64,000 nucleotides of DNA from contig CM024180.1 of NCBI GenBank assembly GCA_013433145.1, positions 3,623,001 through 3,687,000 of the forward strand. Direction: 5' to 3'. Every line of letters starts with the position of its first letter. The stretch's first letter is position 1. Source of the stretch: Ascaris suum. Its lineage: Eukaryota; Nematoda; Chromadorea; Rhabditida; Ascarididae. The position numbers were made by a program, and so were the translations under genes. Below the pieces are notes generated by a model, which saw only the letters and a program-made list of their open reading frames with translations, did no database searches and was not told the DNA's origin. This document shows, one piece after another, positions 22,640-47,279 of the stretch.

Positions 22640-25600
22640 GTCCCAGGCAAACTTTCAGTTTCACTCATCAACAACGAATGAAACTGAGTAGGTCTAAAAA
22701 ATTGCATTCATTCCATGTAATTGGTGGATGAAGGTTACGTTGAAGAGACCCTCAAGGCAGATAACGAAAAGAATTTGTAAAAAAGACTTGGAGATAACTA
22801 CAATCAAACATAAGCTGGCCTGGCCATGTTTACTGCTAGTTCGTTCCTGTTCGGTGAAACTCAGTGGACTAAAGAAATGAAGCTGATCGAAGAGATTACT
22901 ATAACATTCGTCGGATTTCCTCACTACTTCCTTTTCGAGGAATAAACCCAAAATAGACAGAAAGGCGATATTTGCGCACAAAAATCCGCTGATTTTGGAT
23001 TGTCGTCTAACAACATTTCTTATTGTGTTCGCTTACGGCATACTGCCCAAAAATAACAAGTGCGTGCGTTAGATCGGTCACTTGCTGCGATAGATTTTGA
23101 ACCAAACATAAGTGCAAACGCAACAGCTCTTGCTTTTAAGCTGCCCTATACCTCTCAGGTGGTTATCTGATTTGTTGGCGAAATGGAAAGAAGCTTAGCA
23201 TATAGCTTTCAATAAAAGAATCCAAAGTACATCTCGCCGTGCTCTATATGTTGACAAAATACGATTATTCTGAATTCCTTTTCGCGTATTGCTATCCTCT
23301 AAATTTCCTGCATTTCTAAATTTTGGTGCTTTGACAATGAAGCACTGGTTGGAGAGGATTTTTTCGAAGCACTAGATGAGTTCTTTTATAATAGAAGTTT
23401 AATTGCCAAAAATTCTCACTATCAACCAAATTCATTGTTAATAAGTTGCATAAATCAAATGACGTGATCTTCATGTTTTACAGTCCGAAATTATATCTAT
23501 AGTTGCATTTATAAATAAATATCTATAGATTTTTGTGTTTATTCTCAGACTGATGGATACATTATGAACTTTCAACTCATTTGAGCATATTTGAGGCAAG
23601 AAAGATCAAAAAACCAATGAGATGCTGCAAATTCAGGCTTTGAAGGACCCTCAATGATGTTTATGAAGCCCAAAGTTAAGCTAATAGGTGAAGTTTTACA
23701 GATGAGCCGATGCAGTAAAGTTTTTGAAGTTCGCCTGACCATATAGGTCAGTTTCATAACCCACGGAAATCGGTGTTAAATTCATGATGGCGCACATATA
23801 TTTTTAGCAGTTCCATGGTGCTCACGCCAATCTTTAAAGAAATCATTTCATTGACTCTTGCAAATTTGCATTCGCAGTTAACACTGCAATGATCCCGCAG
23901 CTGTGCGTGTAGCGTGTAGCGTCTGCGTGCGCGTACATATATATTTATCCGTATTTACTTCTCGAGTAATCTTTGCTGGAAAAGTATAAAAATGTGACCT
24001 AGAAAATTTCATGCATGCAAAACTACATCACAAGACCATTTAGTGCTTTAAATTTCTGAAATTGACGTATCAATTTCTGAAAATGATTAGAGATAGTTAA
24101 ACTTGGCTAAAAGTTTATGAACGGATTCACGAAAATATGACCTAATCATAACCTACATTGCAGATGAAATTTTGTGAAATTTTCCTTTTACGTGTTGAAT
24201 AGGCCTTAACTTTTGAATATCGAAGCCCGATAAATTTTAGCCATAAAAGAAAAAATTTATCGAGTTGAGGAAATTCCAAATATTAGCGCCCTCCCTTACG
24301 TTCATATTAACATTTTATTTCCCAGTAACATCTTCAAGACCATTTCTTCGTTTTTGTTTTCTCGCGATATAGAGACATTCATTGCGTGATATTGCTCAAA
24401 TCTAGTTCCATTCGATTTCTATGGAGATAATATGACTTTCTCGTATAATATTTCTTTTGGATTTTGATCTGAACGAATAGAATAGTAACGAACAAAAATT
24501 TTGGAAATAAAAAAATGATAATAAAACAAACGCTTTCATTATGTACTGTTTTAAAATGTATGTATATCAATTTGCGCCAAATTGAATGATAATCTCAAGG
24601 TCAAATGTCAAAACTGAGTGGGTCTGCATGTCAAAAAATAATGATACTTAAAGGTCTCAAGGGAAAACACTTTAAGAGATGTGGTTTCCGTCTATTACAT
24701 TAGCACGATAATCGTATATAGCTGATAAATGCAATGATTTCATTTACGAAACAAAACCAGCAAAATGTGTGAAAAAGAATAGTTGAGGGAAGTAATTGAA
24801 TGAAAGTTGTGGAAAGATTTTCTGCAGCTACGATATTAAATATCCAAATCACGTATATGGGAGGACATTGTGGTGATATTTGCAAAATTTTCTGTCTTTC
24901 CTAATCTCTTTCATTTATGAACGTTTTAAGCAAATTTTTTAAGGAGAAAGGAGAAAAACACAACTCTGTTGCCCCCCTGCGAGTACCAGCAACCGTAATT
25001 CTTTAAGCAGATGTTGAAAAAACTTGCACTAAACGAAATTTGTGAATTGTATCACGTACACATGTAATATGTTGAGAGAAAGTCATGCTATAACAGCGTT
25101 CGCACAACTACCGGGGTTAGCGAAAAATCGCTAAAGTCGACGTTAGGAAAAGCTCAGTCTCGGCAGAAAAAAAAAACGACGGTAGGAGGGGGAGAGGGTG
25201 AGGGGAGACGAGAAACAGAAAACGAAGAAGGGGCCATCTGCTCTAAATTTCGCAAAAAAAAATGTAAGCGATCCTTTTTCCTGCTCGTATCTAACGTCGT
25301 AGGGTGATTTCGACGGAAAATAAGCACATTAGCTTACCTTCCTTCGAGCGGCAATTAATAGTTTCCATGCGTTATAATTTTCGAAAATTTTGCGCTCATC
25401 GTTTTTATGGGTTATTAATTTTTGAATCGTTAAAATGAATTTCAATCAGCGAGAAATGTTGCTTCACTTTTTTTTTTCTGACGATCTTAAACATATTGAA
25501 TAAATATTTGCAGAATTTATCGTCTTTTTCTCTCTCTTTTTTTTGCTTCGTTCAATTTTTCAAAAATTCCAATTGTTCTTCACGTTTTCCTTCAATTTAT

Positions 25601-28400
25601 ACAATTTCATTTTTTGTTTACCGCACATACTCATTTCTTATTGCAATGCGTTGCACATACTCATTTCTTATTGCAATGCGTTGCACATACTCATTTCTTA
25701 TTGCAATGCGTTGAGATTGAAAAACTTCATCAAAAAAATACAACTTTAAGTGTATCTATATTGTTATGCTGGGTGCTGCAAAAATTGGCTATCTATATTC
25801 AAGAAAAAACTCTTCGAATTCGCCTATCATTTTCAGCGTTTATTACACATTGCACTGATAACTCAGGAGACGGGAGAATGGGTAGAGGAATGGACCGGTG
25901 TAATTTAAACCATCATCATGGGTACTACTCCTCTTTCCCCCTTACACTACCCTTCCCCTTCCTGTCAAATCCTCCAACTTCATGACCATATTGTCCATGA
26001 ACAAAGGTGAGAACAACCGGTAGCACACTTCATAAAGTTGCGTTTTCCTGCTCTACGGTCGTAAATATGATGGCTAAAATTAGCGGTTATTTCGAAAATA
26101 TTTTTTGAAAACCTGGCGATAACAAGTTTCTTTCCTTCCCACTAACATTTTTGGTGATGTTTCATGCTGTTTATTGCCTGCTTTCTTTTCGTTTATAGCT
26201 TTAACGGGCATCCCATTCTTTGCGCCAATCGTCCGTTGCTCGAGGAACCACTGCTGCCAGGAAGACAATCACACAGAGGAGCAGCGTTTATTCTGCAGTC
26301 TAATGGGGCTTATTTAAGAGACAAAACATCTTCATATTGCATTGCAGACAACCTGTATTTCTTAAGTCAAAGTCAATCCGCAAGCCTCGTAAAATGAATT
26401 GCTCCTTTCTTCACTGCATAAAAAGCCAAAACTGAGAGACGCTTCAGTCTATTATGCGGATCATCGCTCTATTTTGCTGATTAAATATCCTCTGGGTTTT
26501 GTTTATCTCTACCTCAATGCAACAGTGTAATTTTGGGCTCTATACTGTTGAGGATACGCAAGTTGAATAAGCAGGTAGAACGAAACGAAACAATCGAGGT
26601 TTTTCGATTCATTGACCAACAGCATTGCTCGCATAAATATTTCATCATTCCGCATCGAACGTTACAAACTGATATGGGCGTAAACGAATCTAAAACCCTT
26701 TTGCAACATTGTGATGTAGCATCAATATTTTCTGCTGTGATGTGGGGAAAACATCGCTTAAATTATTCAAATTTACGGTTCTTCAAATACAAATGGGTTC
26801 AACATATTTGCCCTCATTATTACTATTAATATAAGCAGTTCTCATAGAAAAAAGCTTCAATTCTTAGGTGATATGAATTATGCACAATCAGTGGCGTCAT
26901 TAGCGAAAAGAATGAGAATATTCAAGACTTTTCAAAGCAATTATTAAAAATTGGGAGCATCAATGCGTGAATATTTTCGATCTTCCTTTCAAATTTTTTA
27001 AAACATAACCATGGTAATCTATACAAATCTAGTAAAAAAGCCGCAAACGAGGATTACAATATTTAATGATTCATCACTTCCGCACGAAATATCCAGAATT
27101 TTTCATTGTAGGATAGACCAATCTGCTATAGATAAAGCGAGAATAATGCACCGTGCAAGATACGTCAAAGAATGTCAAGAGCATATAGACAGATCAAGCG
27201 ACTACACAACGCGGATTCTGAGGCTAGCCTGAGACAGAATCGGGAGGGTATAAAAGTGATGATGCGCTCATTTATTCATTCCACCTACTGGATTGTTCGC
27301 AAGGGCGCGGATTGATGCATGCCTGTGACAGCGGGAGCGAGTGGAGATCGGCGGCAACGCGAAGTTTCGAAGGTGCGACTACACGATCGTGCAGACGATT
27401 GGGACCATCGTTGTGAATGAGTCGCTGCTTGTTTGCCATCTTATTGTATAAATGTGATAAACTGTTCGCTGTTTTACTTATGTCGCCTCGCAGTTTACTC
27501 GACCGCATCTCGACACAGAGTGCAAATCCTCAAGGAACCTGGACAACTAAACGTGCCAAGGGAAGCTGACCCTTGCAGCACTTTTATTTAACTGTTGATT
27601 AACGGACTGGTGATTATATCTCTATATTCCTGTGTTCTTCACCTCAGAATCAAAAAGGTCAACTTATCTATTTTCTTGTCAAAATTTGAATATTCTCCTA
27701 GCTCATTTTTATTGTGCCACATAGCTTGTCTGAAGTCGTGTCGATGGGAGCTTGTCTATGGTCTCTAGGCTGTTGTGAACTTTTTCTCCATAAGATGAGT
27801 GGCCGTGGTGACTACAACTTGAATCGGCCCACCACCATGCTTAAGTGTGGAAAAACGCCAATAGGAGCCGAAAGTAAAGTGATGGAACGTATCGGAACCT
27901 CTAGAGCAGACTGATATCTCTATGCAGCTGTTACTTAACAATATCAAGACGTCAGTTCGTTGCAGTGGCCATAGCTGAGCTGATCGAACACTGCACATAT
28001 AATTTATCAATTACATCAAAATAGAACGTTTTGTCATTTGAATTCTTTCAAGTTGTAATCTATGACATGCCAAGAAAATTTTCTTGAACTGCTGCCTATT
28101 TTCTCTCCATCCATTTCAAATTTTCCAACTGACCATCTTTCGTCTAGCCTATAGCAGTGGGATACAAACTGAAGTCAGTGTTACGAAAGAGCGCCATGAC
28201 AAAGTGCTGCCCGACAAATGCGCCAACTTGTAAGCTTCTCATCGTCTCTTCGTACAGTAATTGTTACGTGCAATAGTTTTATGCCTGGAACTCGATGAAT
28301 TTTCATCACTTCTCGCAGGCGTTTTTATCGTCGATTTTCTCGGTACAGTTTAAGAAAAAGCCAATTAAGCTTCATATATAGCAGAAAAAAAGAAAAAAAA
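22640..28400. other. no complete gene; open frames without splice support
   Basis: Open frames on both strands (for example 22694-22981 on -, 26164-26397 and 26533-26829 on +, 27011-27232 on +) lack matching splice signals or partners. The + frame at 26164 begins with a hydrophobic signal-like segment (MLFIACFLFVYSFNG) but has opposite-strand coding potential too. A GC-richer block at about 27235-27560 containing gggtataaaagtg is described as a finding. Confidence 0.4.
25623..25712. repeat. three perfect copies of a 30-bp tandem repeat
   Basis: The unit beginning gcacatactcatttcttatt occurs at 25623-25652, 25653-25682 and 25683-25712 with no differences. The length is a multiple of three, so all three + frames stay open through it, producing spurious repetitive ORFs. 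Perfect identity implies recent expansion. Confidence 0.95.
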
Positions 28401-28403
28401 ACA

Positions 28404-28409
28404 TTTATT
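28404..28409 (-). terminator. polyadenylation signal AATAAA (minus strand)
   Basis: Reverse complement of tttatt, about 275 bases beyond the stop codon of the membrane-protein gene and followed by an A-rich stretch on the - strand sense. Confidence 0.4.
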
Positions 28410-28682
28410 CACGCCATAATTTACAACAAAACAGAGAACACAATCATCCGTTCGCTATAACCCTATTACTGTACAAGTGAATAACAAAAATAAAAGAGCA
28501 AATATACTTGCTCGGCTTGCCTCATTCACAATGCTCATTCATAATAGCTCTCGATTATTTCCTACTGAATGTTATTGCTATTTTAGTGCGAATATATACT
28601 TTCGCTCTCGCAAGTAGACGAGTGCAGGGCAAGCGAATATGAAAGCGCTCTGGAACATGAGAAATTGCTTCATAGGTGAATG

Positions 28683-35656
<6,974 letters not shown>

Positions 35657-35698
35657 TCATCGATAAAACGTCGCGCCTTCTCCTCTTCAATAGCTAAA
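35657..35698 (-). promoter_or_regulatory. probable spliced-leader acceptor and 37-nt 5' UTR
   Basis: On - the sequence ctttttag ends at 35694, 37 bases upstream of the ATG of the membrane microprotein. An in-frame TGA precedes the ATG, so this acceptor most likely serves a 5' UTR, plausibly by trans-splicing. Confidence 0.4.
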
Positions 35699-35759
35699 AA
35701 GATGGACTGACTTTTAAGGCGATTTTGCAGAGTTGTTTTGCAAAGATACATTCTGGTGA

Positions 35760-35835
35760 CATCATGACTGTGAGTGTATACGTATGTGTATGTGTGTTTG
35801 TGCTTGCATATTCATGTGTTTGTATGTGTCTGCGC
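35760..35835. repeat. imperfect TG-rich microsatellite
   Basis: A run of gtgtat / gtatgtgt / gtttgtg motifs on +, too degenerate for an exact unit. Confidence 0.7.
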
Positions 35836-35839
35836 ATCT

Positions 35840-41220
<5,381 letters not shown>

Positions 41221-41223
41221 CAC

Positions 41224-41299
41224 CTTTGCACAGAAACTTCAAAAATATGAAATTTTTTCAGATAAGATTCCAAAAACGTAATTCTCGCAAATGCTTCCT
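41224..41299 (-). CDS. orphan exon-like segment
   Basis: On - this 76-base segment is bounded by tatactttcag and gtgagttccc, both strong. Its only frame open throughout reads EAFARITFLESYLKKFHIF followed by EVSVQ, entering with two bases and leaving with two. No continuing exon was found: the next open frames downstream on - (around 40925-41110) do not match in phase. Function unknown. Confidence 0.35.
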
Positions 41300-41678
41300 C
41301 TGAAAGTATACTCTTCCCCAAGGAAACGAGCCATCCATTATCGAAATGTTGGCATTATGTGAAAAGTTCTCCAGTTTCTCGGGAGACAAATCAATTCAAT
41401 GTATAAAGCACTATATTTTCCCACTGGAATCTCCTCTTCTTTACGGTATTGAAGTGAATGAAAGAGCTCTCCTCACAATCCTCACTGAATTCCCTCTTCA
41501 CTTCTTTGAATTCCTTCTTCATATATTGAGATTAGAAACCATTGCTTCCAATGATGATAGTTAACTCTATTCTCGAAAGATGGAAAAATTAGAAGACTCT
41601 TTTGAACGAATAATCTGATCTTGCTGGATAAAAGATACAGCAGTTCGACCATGCAGTCGAGAAAAAGGTTTTGATTTA

Positions 41679-42049
41679 TTAAGGATATTCTGCTAGAGAT
41701 TGAGAAGAACCAGCCTTGGCTAAATGAACTGTTTGGATGATCTTTCTTACATCCGCAGCATTGAGTACTACGAACAACTGAAATATTCATCTACGCAAAA
41801 GTTGATGGACTGATGTCTTTTATGGCGCATTTTGATTTGAAAGTTTTATAAAGCATATCTAATGCAAAATGCGATCACAGCCATCTGTTTTGAGTGTGAG
41901 ATATTAGATGAAGCAGTCAGATGGAATTTTCCTTGACCATATGTTTTATATGTCACTGCCGTCAGCGTGCTTTGTGGCAAATAAATGCCGCCAATGCATA
42001 ATAAAGCGAAAAAAAACCCCCCGAATTCATCATTAACACATGTGTTCAT
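41679..42049 (-). CDS. candidate two-exon small gene, 89 aa
   Basis: Exon 2 (41679-41777) follows gaatatttcag on - and reads LFVVLNAADVRKIIQTVHLA then KAGSSQSLAEYP to a TAA; AATAAA overlaps the stop (41675-41680). A possible first exon starts at an ATG at 42049, carries a hydrophobic N-terminal segment (FFFALLCIGGIYL) and ends before gtgatcgc in phase 0, about 100 bases upstream of exon 2. The donor is weak and the start is not confirmed by a spliced-leader site. The terminal exon is better supported than the first. I do not recognise the product. A signal or anchor segment is suggested by the hydrophobic stretch. Confidence 0.33.
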
Positions 42050-42337
42050 TTAGGTGAATAATCGTTTAAGGGTTTTCAAAACAGAGGTCATGCAGAAATC
42101 CAACCTAAGTAATAACCATTTGGTTGAATTTTACATATCATCCTCCTTTGGGGTTTCAGTTTTCAGCGAGTTTTTTCTAGAAGACTGATCTCAGCAGTCA
42201 GTTTCCATTGCAGTGATTCTCTATTGTTTCCTAGAAACTTCTTAGTGATAATCTCAAAAATCTTAAATATGAAAACTGCTACATCCATATTTCCTGCATT
42301 GATTGGGCCTACTTTGATTCATTATGTCACTTAGCAA

Positions 42338-42836
<499 letters not shown>

Positions 42837-42839
42837 ATC

Positions 42840-44510
42840 ATAACAAAATGTCCAACATTTTAAGTGATAATTTGTGTAACGAAAAATCTGATTTAAACTA
42901 AACAAGTAATCCGATATTAAACCTTAGCAAACGCTACTTGCATATCGGTGTTGTTTAGCGCCTATAGATAAGCCAGCATTATGTGCATTTGAAGGATATA
43001 AAAATAATGATGACCATCATGATCAACAAAATGGAGAGGACACTTCGAAATGTATACCTCCTATGTAAATGTTTAAATGGAAAAGATTTCTTATCAACTA
43101 TGATACTAAAAAAAAGAATTGTGCACGTTTTTTATCGTGACATTCTCAATGAGTTGTAACGACAGTGAGTGTAGTAAATAAAGCATAATAAAAGGAAGTG
43201 AAAGAAAATAAAATATAATGATGCGAAGTTTTCTGCTAGCATTAAGCGGAGTTTTGGGACATAAAGTCACTCAATAAGCGATCCTACGAACAACTTTTCA
43301 TTGCCGTTTTCTATACGCGTTTCACTAAACGCTATGAAAATTCACATCTGCAGGTAGGCGTGGTGAGCGTATGTATAATTTAAACCTATTAGTAGTTTAA
43401 ACCGGTGGCTCCATTTCCATAACAGCAAAGTCCAGGTTAAAAAGTTTGAGGAAAAATTATATTCATGGCGATCTAATCGAATTTTCAGTTATTTACAAGA
43501 ATAAAGGAGTTGCAAATATTGCAAATTTCAGTTAGAAAAATTGCATATAATTTAAGACTGGACCGATCGTATGTGAAAAAAGAGTCAATAAAAAAAGGCG
43601 ACTATCTACATGAGAGAAAATTGGTCAACTGCCAATAGAAATGAAAAAGAAACGAGCAATCGTTGTGCCCATGGCGGCTAATAAAACGTAATAAAATTGG
43701 CTGTTATGATAGATATGAGTGCAAGCATGCATATCGTGTGAATTCACGTGGTGCGTTCTTCCACTTATCTCTAAAATTGCCTCTTCATTTTTTCGTAATG
43801 AACGCATTTCCGAAGAAACTTTTCATGGGGCTTTTTTCAAGGAATTTGTTTTTTTTTTTTTGCGGATGAGTGGATGAAACGAATGAAATCGAAGAAATTT
43901 TCTCGTCTTTGCACCATTCTTTATTATATGAAAATTCTTCTATTTGCACTCTATGCGCATTTATCTAACATTAATTGATGACAAAAATTTGCGTTTAGCA
44001 TATTTTGTTGCTAAAATTAGAATAGCCATACAATTGTGATCTTTACAACTTAAAACGTTTGCAACTTCTTTTCAAATGATTTGTTCATTCGTCGTTTTAA
44101 AGAATCGAGGTTGTTTTCATACGCTCATATGGTACGCGTTAAGCAGTCAACATTGCATAAAGTTTCTATGACGATGTGCGAGATGTTGCCCTCCTCATGT
44201 AATGATGCCTCTTCCTGTTTCTGAAAGAACAATTAGGACGCTATGTTCCAGCAAAAAAAGAGTATGGGAGATCCTTTTGCTTCTTTCAGGAATCCCCCAC
44301 CACCTCCATCCCCTCCCCCAAAGCGGTGAATGGCGTGTTATACTCACCACGGTTGTTGAGGACCTAAAGTAATTAACCACTACACGATAAGTGCATCTTG
44401 CCTATCCATCTGTCTGTCTGCTGGTCTCTTCCCGTCAGTTGATTGATTTTTATGCAATTGATTTTCAGTGAAGCGTTCACGGTCACATCAATCATACCTA
44501 TATTAAATCC
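42840..44510. other. no supported gene
   Basis: Only short open frames without splice signals. A C-rich patch at about 44290-44325 (cccccaccacctcc type) stands out against the AT-rich background but has no assigned role. Confidence 0.45.
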
Positions 44511-44516
44511 GAACTT

Positions 44517-45405
44517 CTATGCAAATGCACTTGTACTTCTCCGCGAAATAAATTCTCTTCGTTGCTCACTTCGCACACCGAAAATCCACTCGAATATATG
44601 ATTCAAGCACTTTTCGGCGCTGTCATTTTTGATGAATCCTAAGTAATAAAATAAGAGCTCACGTATAAGCGTATGGGAGATGGGCCACATTCCAGCTGCT
44701 TTAAAAAAACGTTTGCAATGATCAAAGAACACATATATGAAAGCAGAATGTGTGCAAATGCTGATCAGGCAAAGTGCAAAAAATCCAACATAGATGGCAA
44801 TAGCTGACAGATGTTTCTGCCTTCCTATGTAAAGTTCATGATGTAGGCGATTCATTCTGCAGGTGTATCTCTGCCTAATAACATTCAATTAGATAAAGCT
44901 CCACAAATACGAACTTGACTAGTAATATACAGACACAAGTTATGGCAAAATATAAGAAGAATGGACAGACTGAAAGACATTGAAAACCATGTAATTTTTT
45001 CCCGAAATTTTCTCCAAAATAGCATCATATAAAAATCAAAATATGATGAAGTATTTTTTGCTGCACTTACAAAGCAGTGACAATGATCAGCTTGTAGCTC
45101 CATTTAGATATAATGGGTATGCAGATGGAAAATATCAATACTCAATGAAATTTTTCTTCGGCGAATATAGCAATTCCCCAGGAAAATCGATGTACTGGAA
45201 TAATGCGTCCTAATAACTGAAGGTACAGTAGTTTCATGCAATTGAAGCTTATATTATATATAAAGAGAAGAAAATCACATATACTTCCACATTTTCATCT
45301 TCAAACATACAATAAAGTTCAAAATCAGCGGCAATAAAGGATACTGCTGTAGAGGCAAACTCAAAGAAGAGGCATGAAATGCGTTGAGTTTCCAGCACAG
45401 TATTT
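44517..45405 (-). pseudogene. decayed seven-transmembrane receptor-like gene
   Basis: On - three consecutive coding-like blocks have the look of a serpentine chemoreceptor. Block 1 (45285-45405) contains a membrane helix (SCLFFEFASTAVSFIAADFE) and ends at donor gtatat. A 68-base intron ending in accttcag leads to block 2 (45071-45216), which reads LLGRIIPVHRFSWGIAIFAE, then an in-frame TGA at 45142-45144, then another helix (VLIFSICIPIISKWSYKLII) to donor gtaagt. Further left, frames switch: 44885-45060 gives a helix (SILLIFCHNLCLYI). The last block, from about 44870 to TAG at 44517, gives a basic loop, a long helix (LSAIAIYVGFFALCLISICT) and an ending resembling a TM7-tail. No single phase-consistent path avoids the TGA and frame changes, hence pseudogene. 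An error in the sequence or an unrecognised intron is the alternative. The receptor family is not determined. Confidence 0.42.
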
Positions 45406-45429
45406 CTATGAACTACTCTATTTCACTTT

Positions 45430-46457
45430 GTTTTTTACCATTATTTTTGATAACAAATTAAGACAGTAATGCACATTCATTTCCTGATAGAGAATTTGGT
45501 GCTTTCTCACATTTTAGCTAACGATGAGGTCAACGGAAAGATCGTTTATCCATGAAAACAAATTGATCAGTTCATTCTGGAACGATATTTTCGATCTTTT
45601 GAAGTATTTCTGGGCAAAATTCGCCATAGTGATTTCGGCTACGAAAAATATGACCGACTGACATGAATGAAAAATTACATTTTAAAAAACTGCAATGAAA
45701 AACGTCCGGATCGGAAACAACTTGCGAAAGGGCGAAGGAGAGGAGCTAACAATGCATGCGTCTTCTTTTCTTCAGACCATCGGGCGGGTTTTGCAAAAAC
45801 CAACAAAACAATTACGCTACGTGGTCTTTCGTGCAAAACCGTCCACTTTATATAAGTCAACAACGCAAAGCTCAACTTCACTTATATTTATTAAATGCTG
45901 TGAAAAATTTGCATGTGAAAATTTGATATGTCCAAATTTAGTATGCAAATGACTCATAATGAAACTACCGATGGGAGTGAAACTCAGTTCATGAAATCTT
46001 GTAGAAGATTAGATTTCATCAAATAAATTTCATTGCTATGAATTTTTTTCCCTGTTACAAAAATAGCGAAAAAGACAGAAATAATTGAATTTTGAGGTGC
46101 ACATATAATATGTTCATATTGCATAAATTTGCATAAAAAGTTAGAAGATATGAAGTTCGATTTTATAAGCTAATTCACTTTATCAGACCACCAAGAAATT
46201 TGGCTTAAATATTCGCTGTAAACTGTGATAAACATTTTCCTGTAATTAGAAGGCTTTCTCCTAATATATCATTTCGCTCTTTGAGTTGAAAATATGACTC
46301 ATGAGAAGCATTGAAGAAATGCAATCAATGGAAACATTGTGTTAATGCAAAAGCGCAGTTGCTTATTCGAAAAAAAAAATTCCATCATAAAAAAAGAATT
46401 TCTTATTGCTCCGCACGTTTTAAGAACCTGTTTATGAAAAAAAATTGGTTTGATTAT
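45430..46457. other. no supported gene
   Basis: Overlapping frames at 45667-45952 on both strands have no splice support. The first exon(s) of the 7TM-like locus would be expected here but were not found. Confidence 0.4.
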
Positions 46458-46607
46458 TTGGTTAAAATTGGTTAAAAATTGGTTAAAATTGGTTAAAAAT
46501 TGGTTAAAATTGGTTAAAAATTGGTTAAAATTGGTTAAAATTGGTTAAAATTGGTTAAATTGGTTAAAATTGGTTAAAATTGGTTAAAAATTGGTTAAAA
46601 TTGGTTT
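46458..46607. repeat. phased A-tract array, about 15 units alternating 10 and 11 bp
   Basis: About fifteen copies of ttggttaaaa or ttggttaaaaa follow one another, with one 9-base unit. The first six alternate 10, 11, 10, 11, 10, 11, so the A-runs recur at close to one turn of the double helix. Such phasing is known to give intrinsic curvature, and periodic A/T clusters are a recognised feature of nematode introns and germline-expressed genes. The array lies in non-coding DNA left of the 47.0-kb open frame. Confidence 0.95.
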
Positions 46608-46989
46608 TAAGAATGAAAAAAATTGGTTTATTGATTTATTCACATGAGAACGTTTTTTTTTAAAACTCATATCGCTAATGAACGATAAATGTTCAAAGCG
46701 TGATATTTTATAGGAAAAGGCGAAATGTTCATCAATAAAATCAAAAAAAAATGCAACAACCATCTTTCGTCTGAAATTACAATCGTAATTAAAACTATTG
46801 GACGGTGAAACGATTTTTAAAAGCATCAACTGCATCACTCATAAAAGAAACGCCTAAACATCCTTATTGACGTCATTTGCGCATATTGATAAGTAATACT
46901 ATAAGTCCTCAGTATTCAGTTCCATTGAAACATTATCGAAATTATCGGAATATGCACGAAATACAATTTCGAAGGATTTATGCAACTAG

Positions 46990-47274
46990 AAGGAGGAAAG
47001 TGTTGTGTGGGTGAAATGCAGGAACAAGAGCAGCTGCTGTAGCAATTGTAAACGGCCAATGGGAACAACACGCCCCAAGCATTCAATCATAATGCTTCGA
47101 TTTAAACGCATTGAACCGAATGAAAAAAACGACGAAGAACTTTTATGTTTAGAGATTAGGGGGAAACTTGCGCATTCACCATTAGTATATTTGAAGGAAA
47201 TCGACGGAATAGAATTTTTAATTGGGTGCAAAAATAAGATGAGCATTATAAGCACTGCAGTTAGCATGAGATGA
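46990..47274 (+). CDS. possible terminal exon, Cys-rich start, unknown product
   Basis: On + a frame opens right after a TAG at the end of tgcaactag (itself a possible though pyrimidine-poor acceptor) and runs 95 codons to TGA. It reads with a Cys cluster (CRNKSSCCSNCKRPMG), then a mixed strand-like region (LRFKRIEPNEKNDEELLCLE) and ends ISTAVSMR. Codon choice looks more coding than the opposite strand, but no ATG start, upstream exon or polyadenylation signal was found. It could be a gene fragment. Confidence 0.25.
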   Translation, partial: KEESVVWVKCRNKSSCCSNCKRPMGTTRPKHSIIMLRFKRIEPNEKNDEELLCLEIRGKLAHSPLVYLKEIDGIEFLIGCKNKMSIISTAVSMR

Positions 47275-47279
47275 GAAAT

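Noticed and set aside
25496..25985. Repetitive + frames with three 10-residue repeats
   Set aside because: Created by the perfect 30-bp tandem repeat in three frames; no splice or start support.
26164..26397. + frame with signal-peptide-like start, possible secreted peptide
   Set aside because: No acceptor or polyadenylation signal placed, opposite strand equally open; a single hydrophobic start is not enough.
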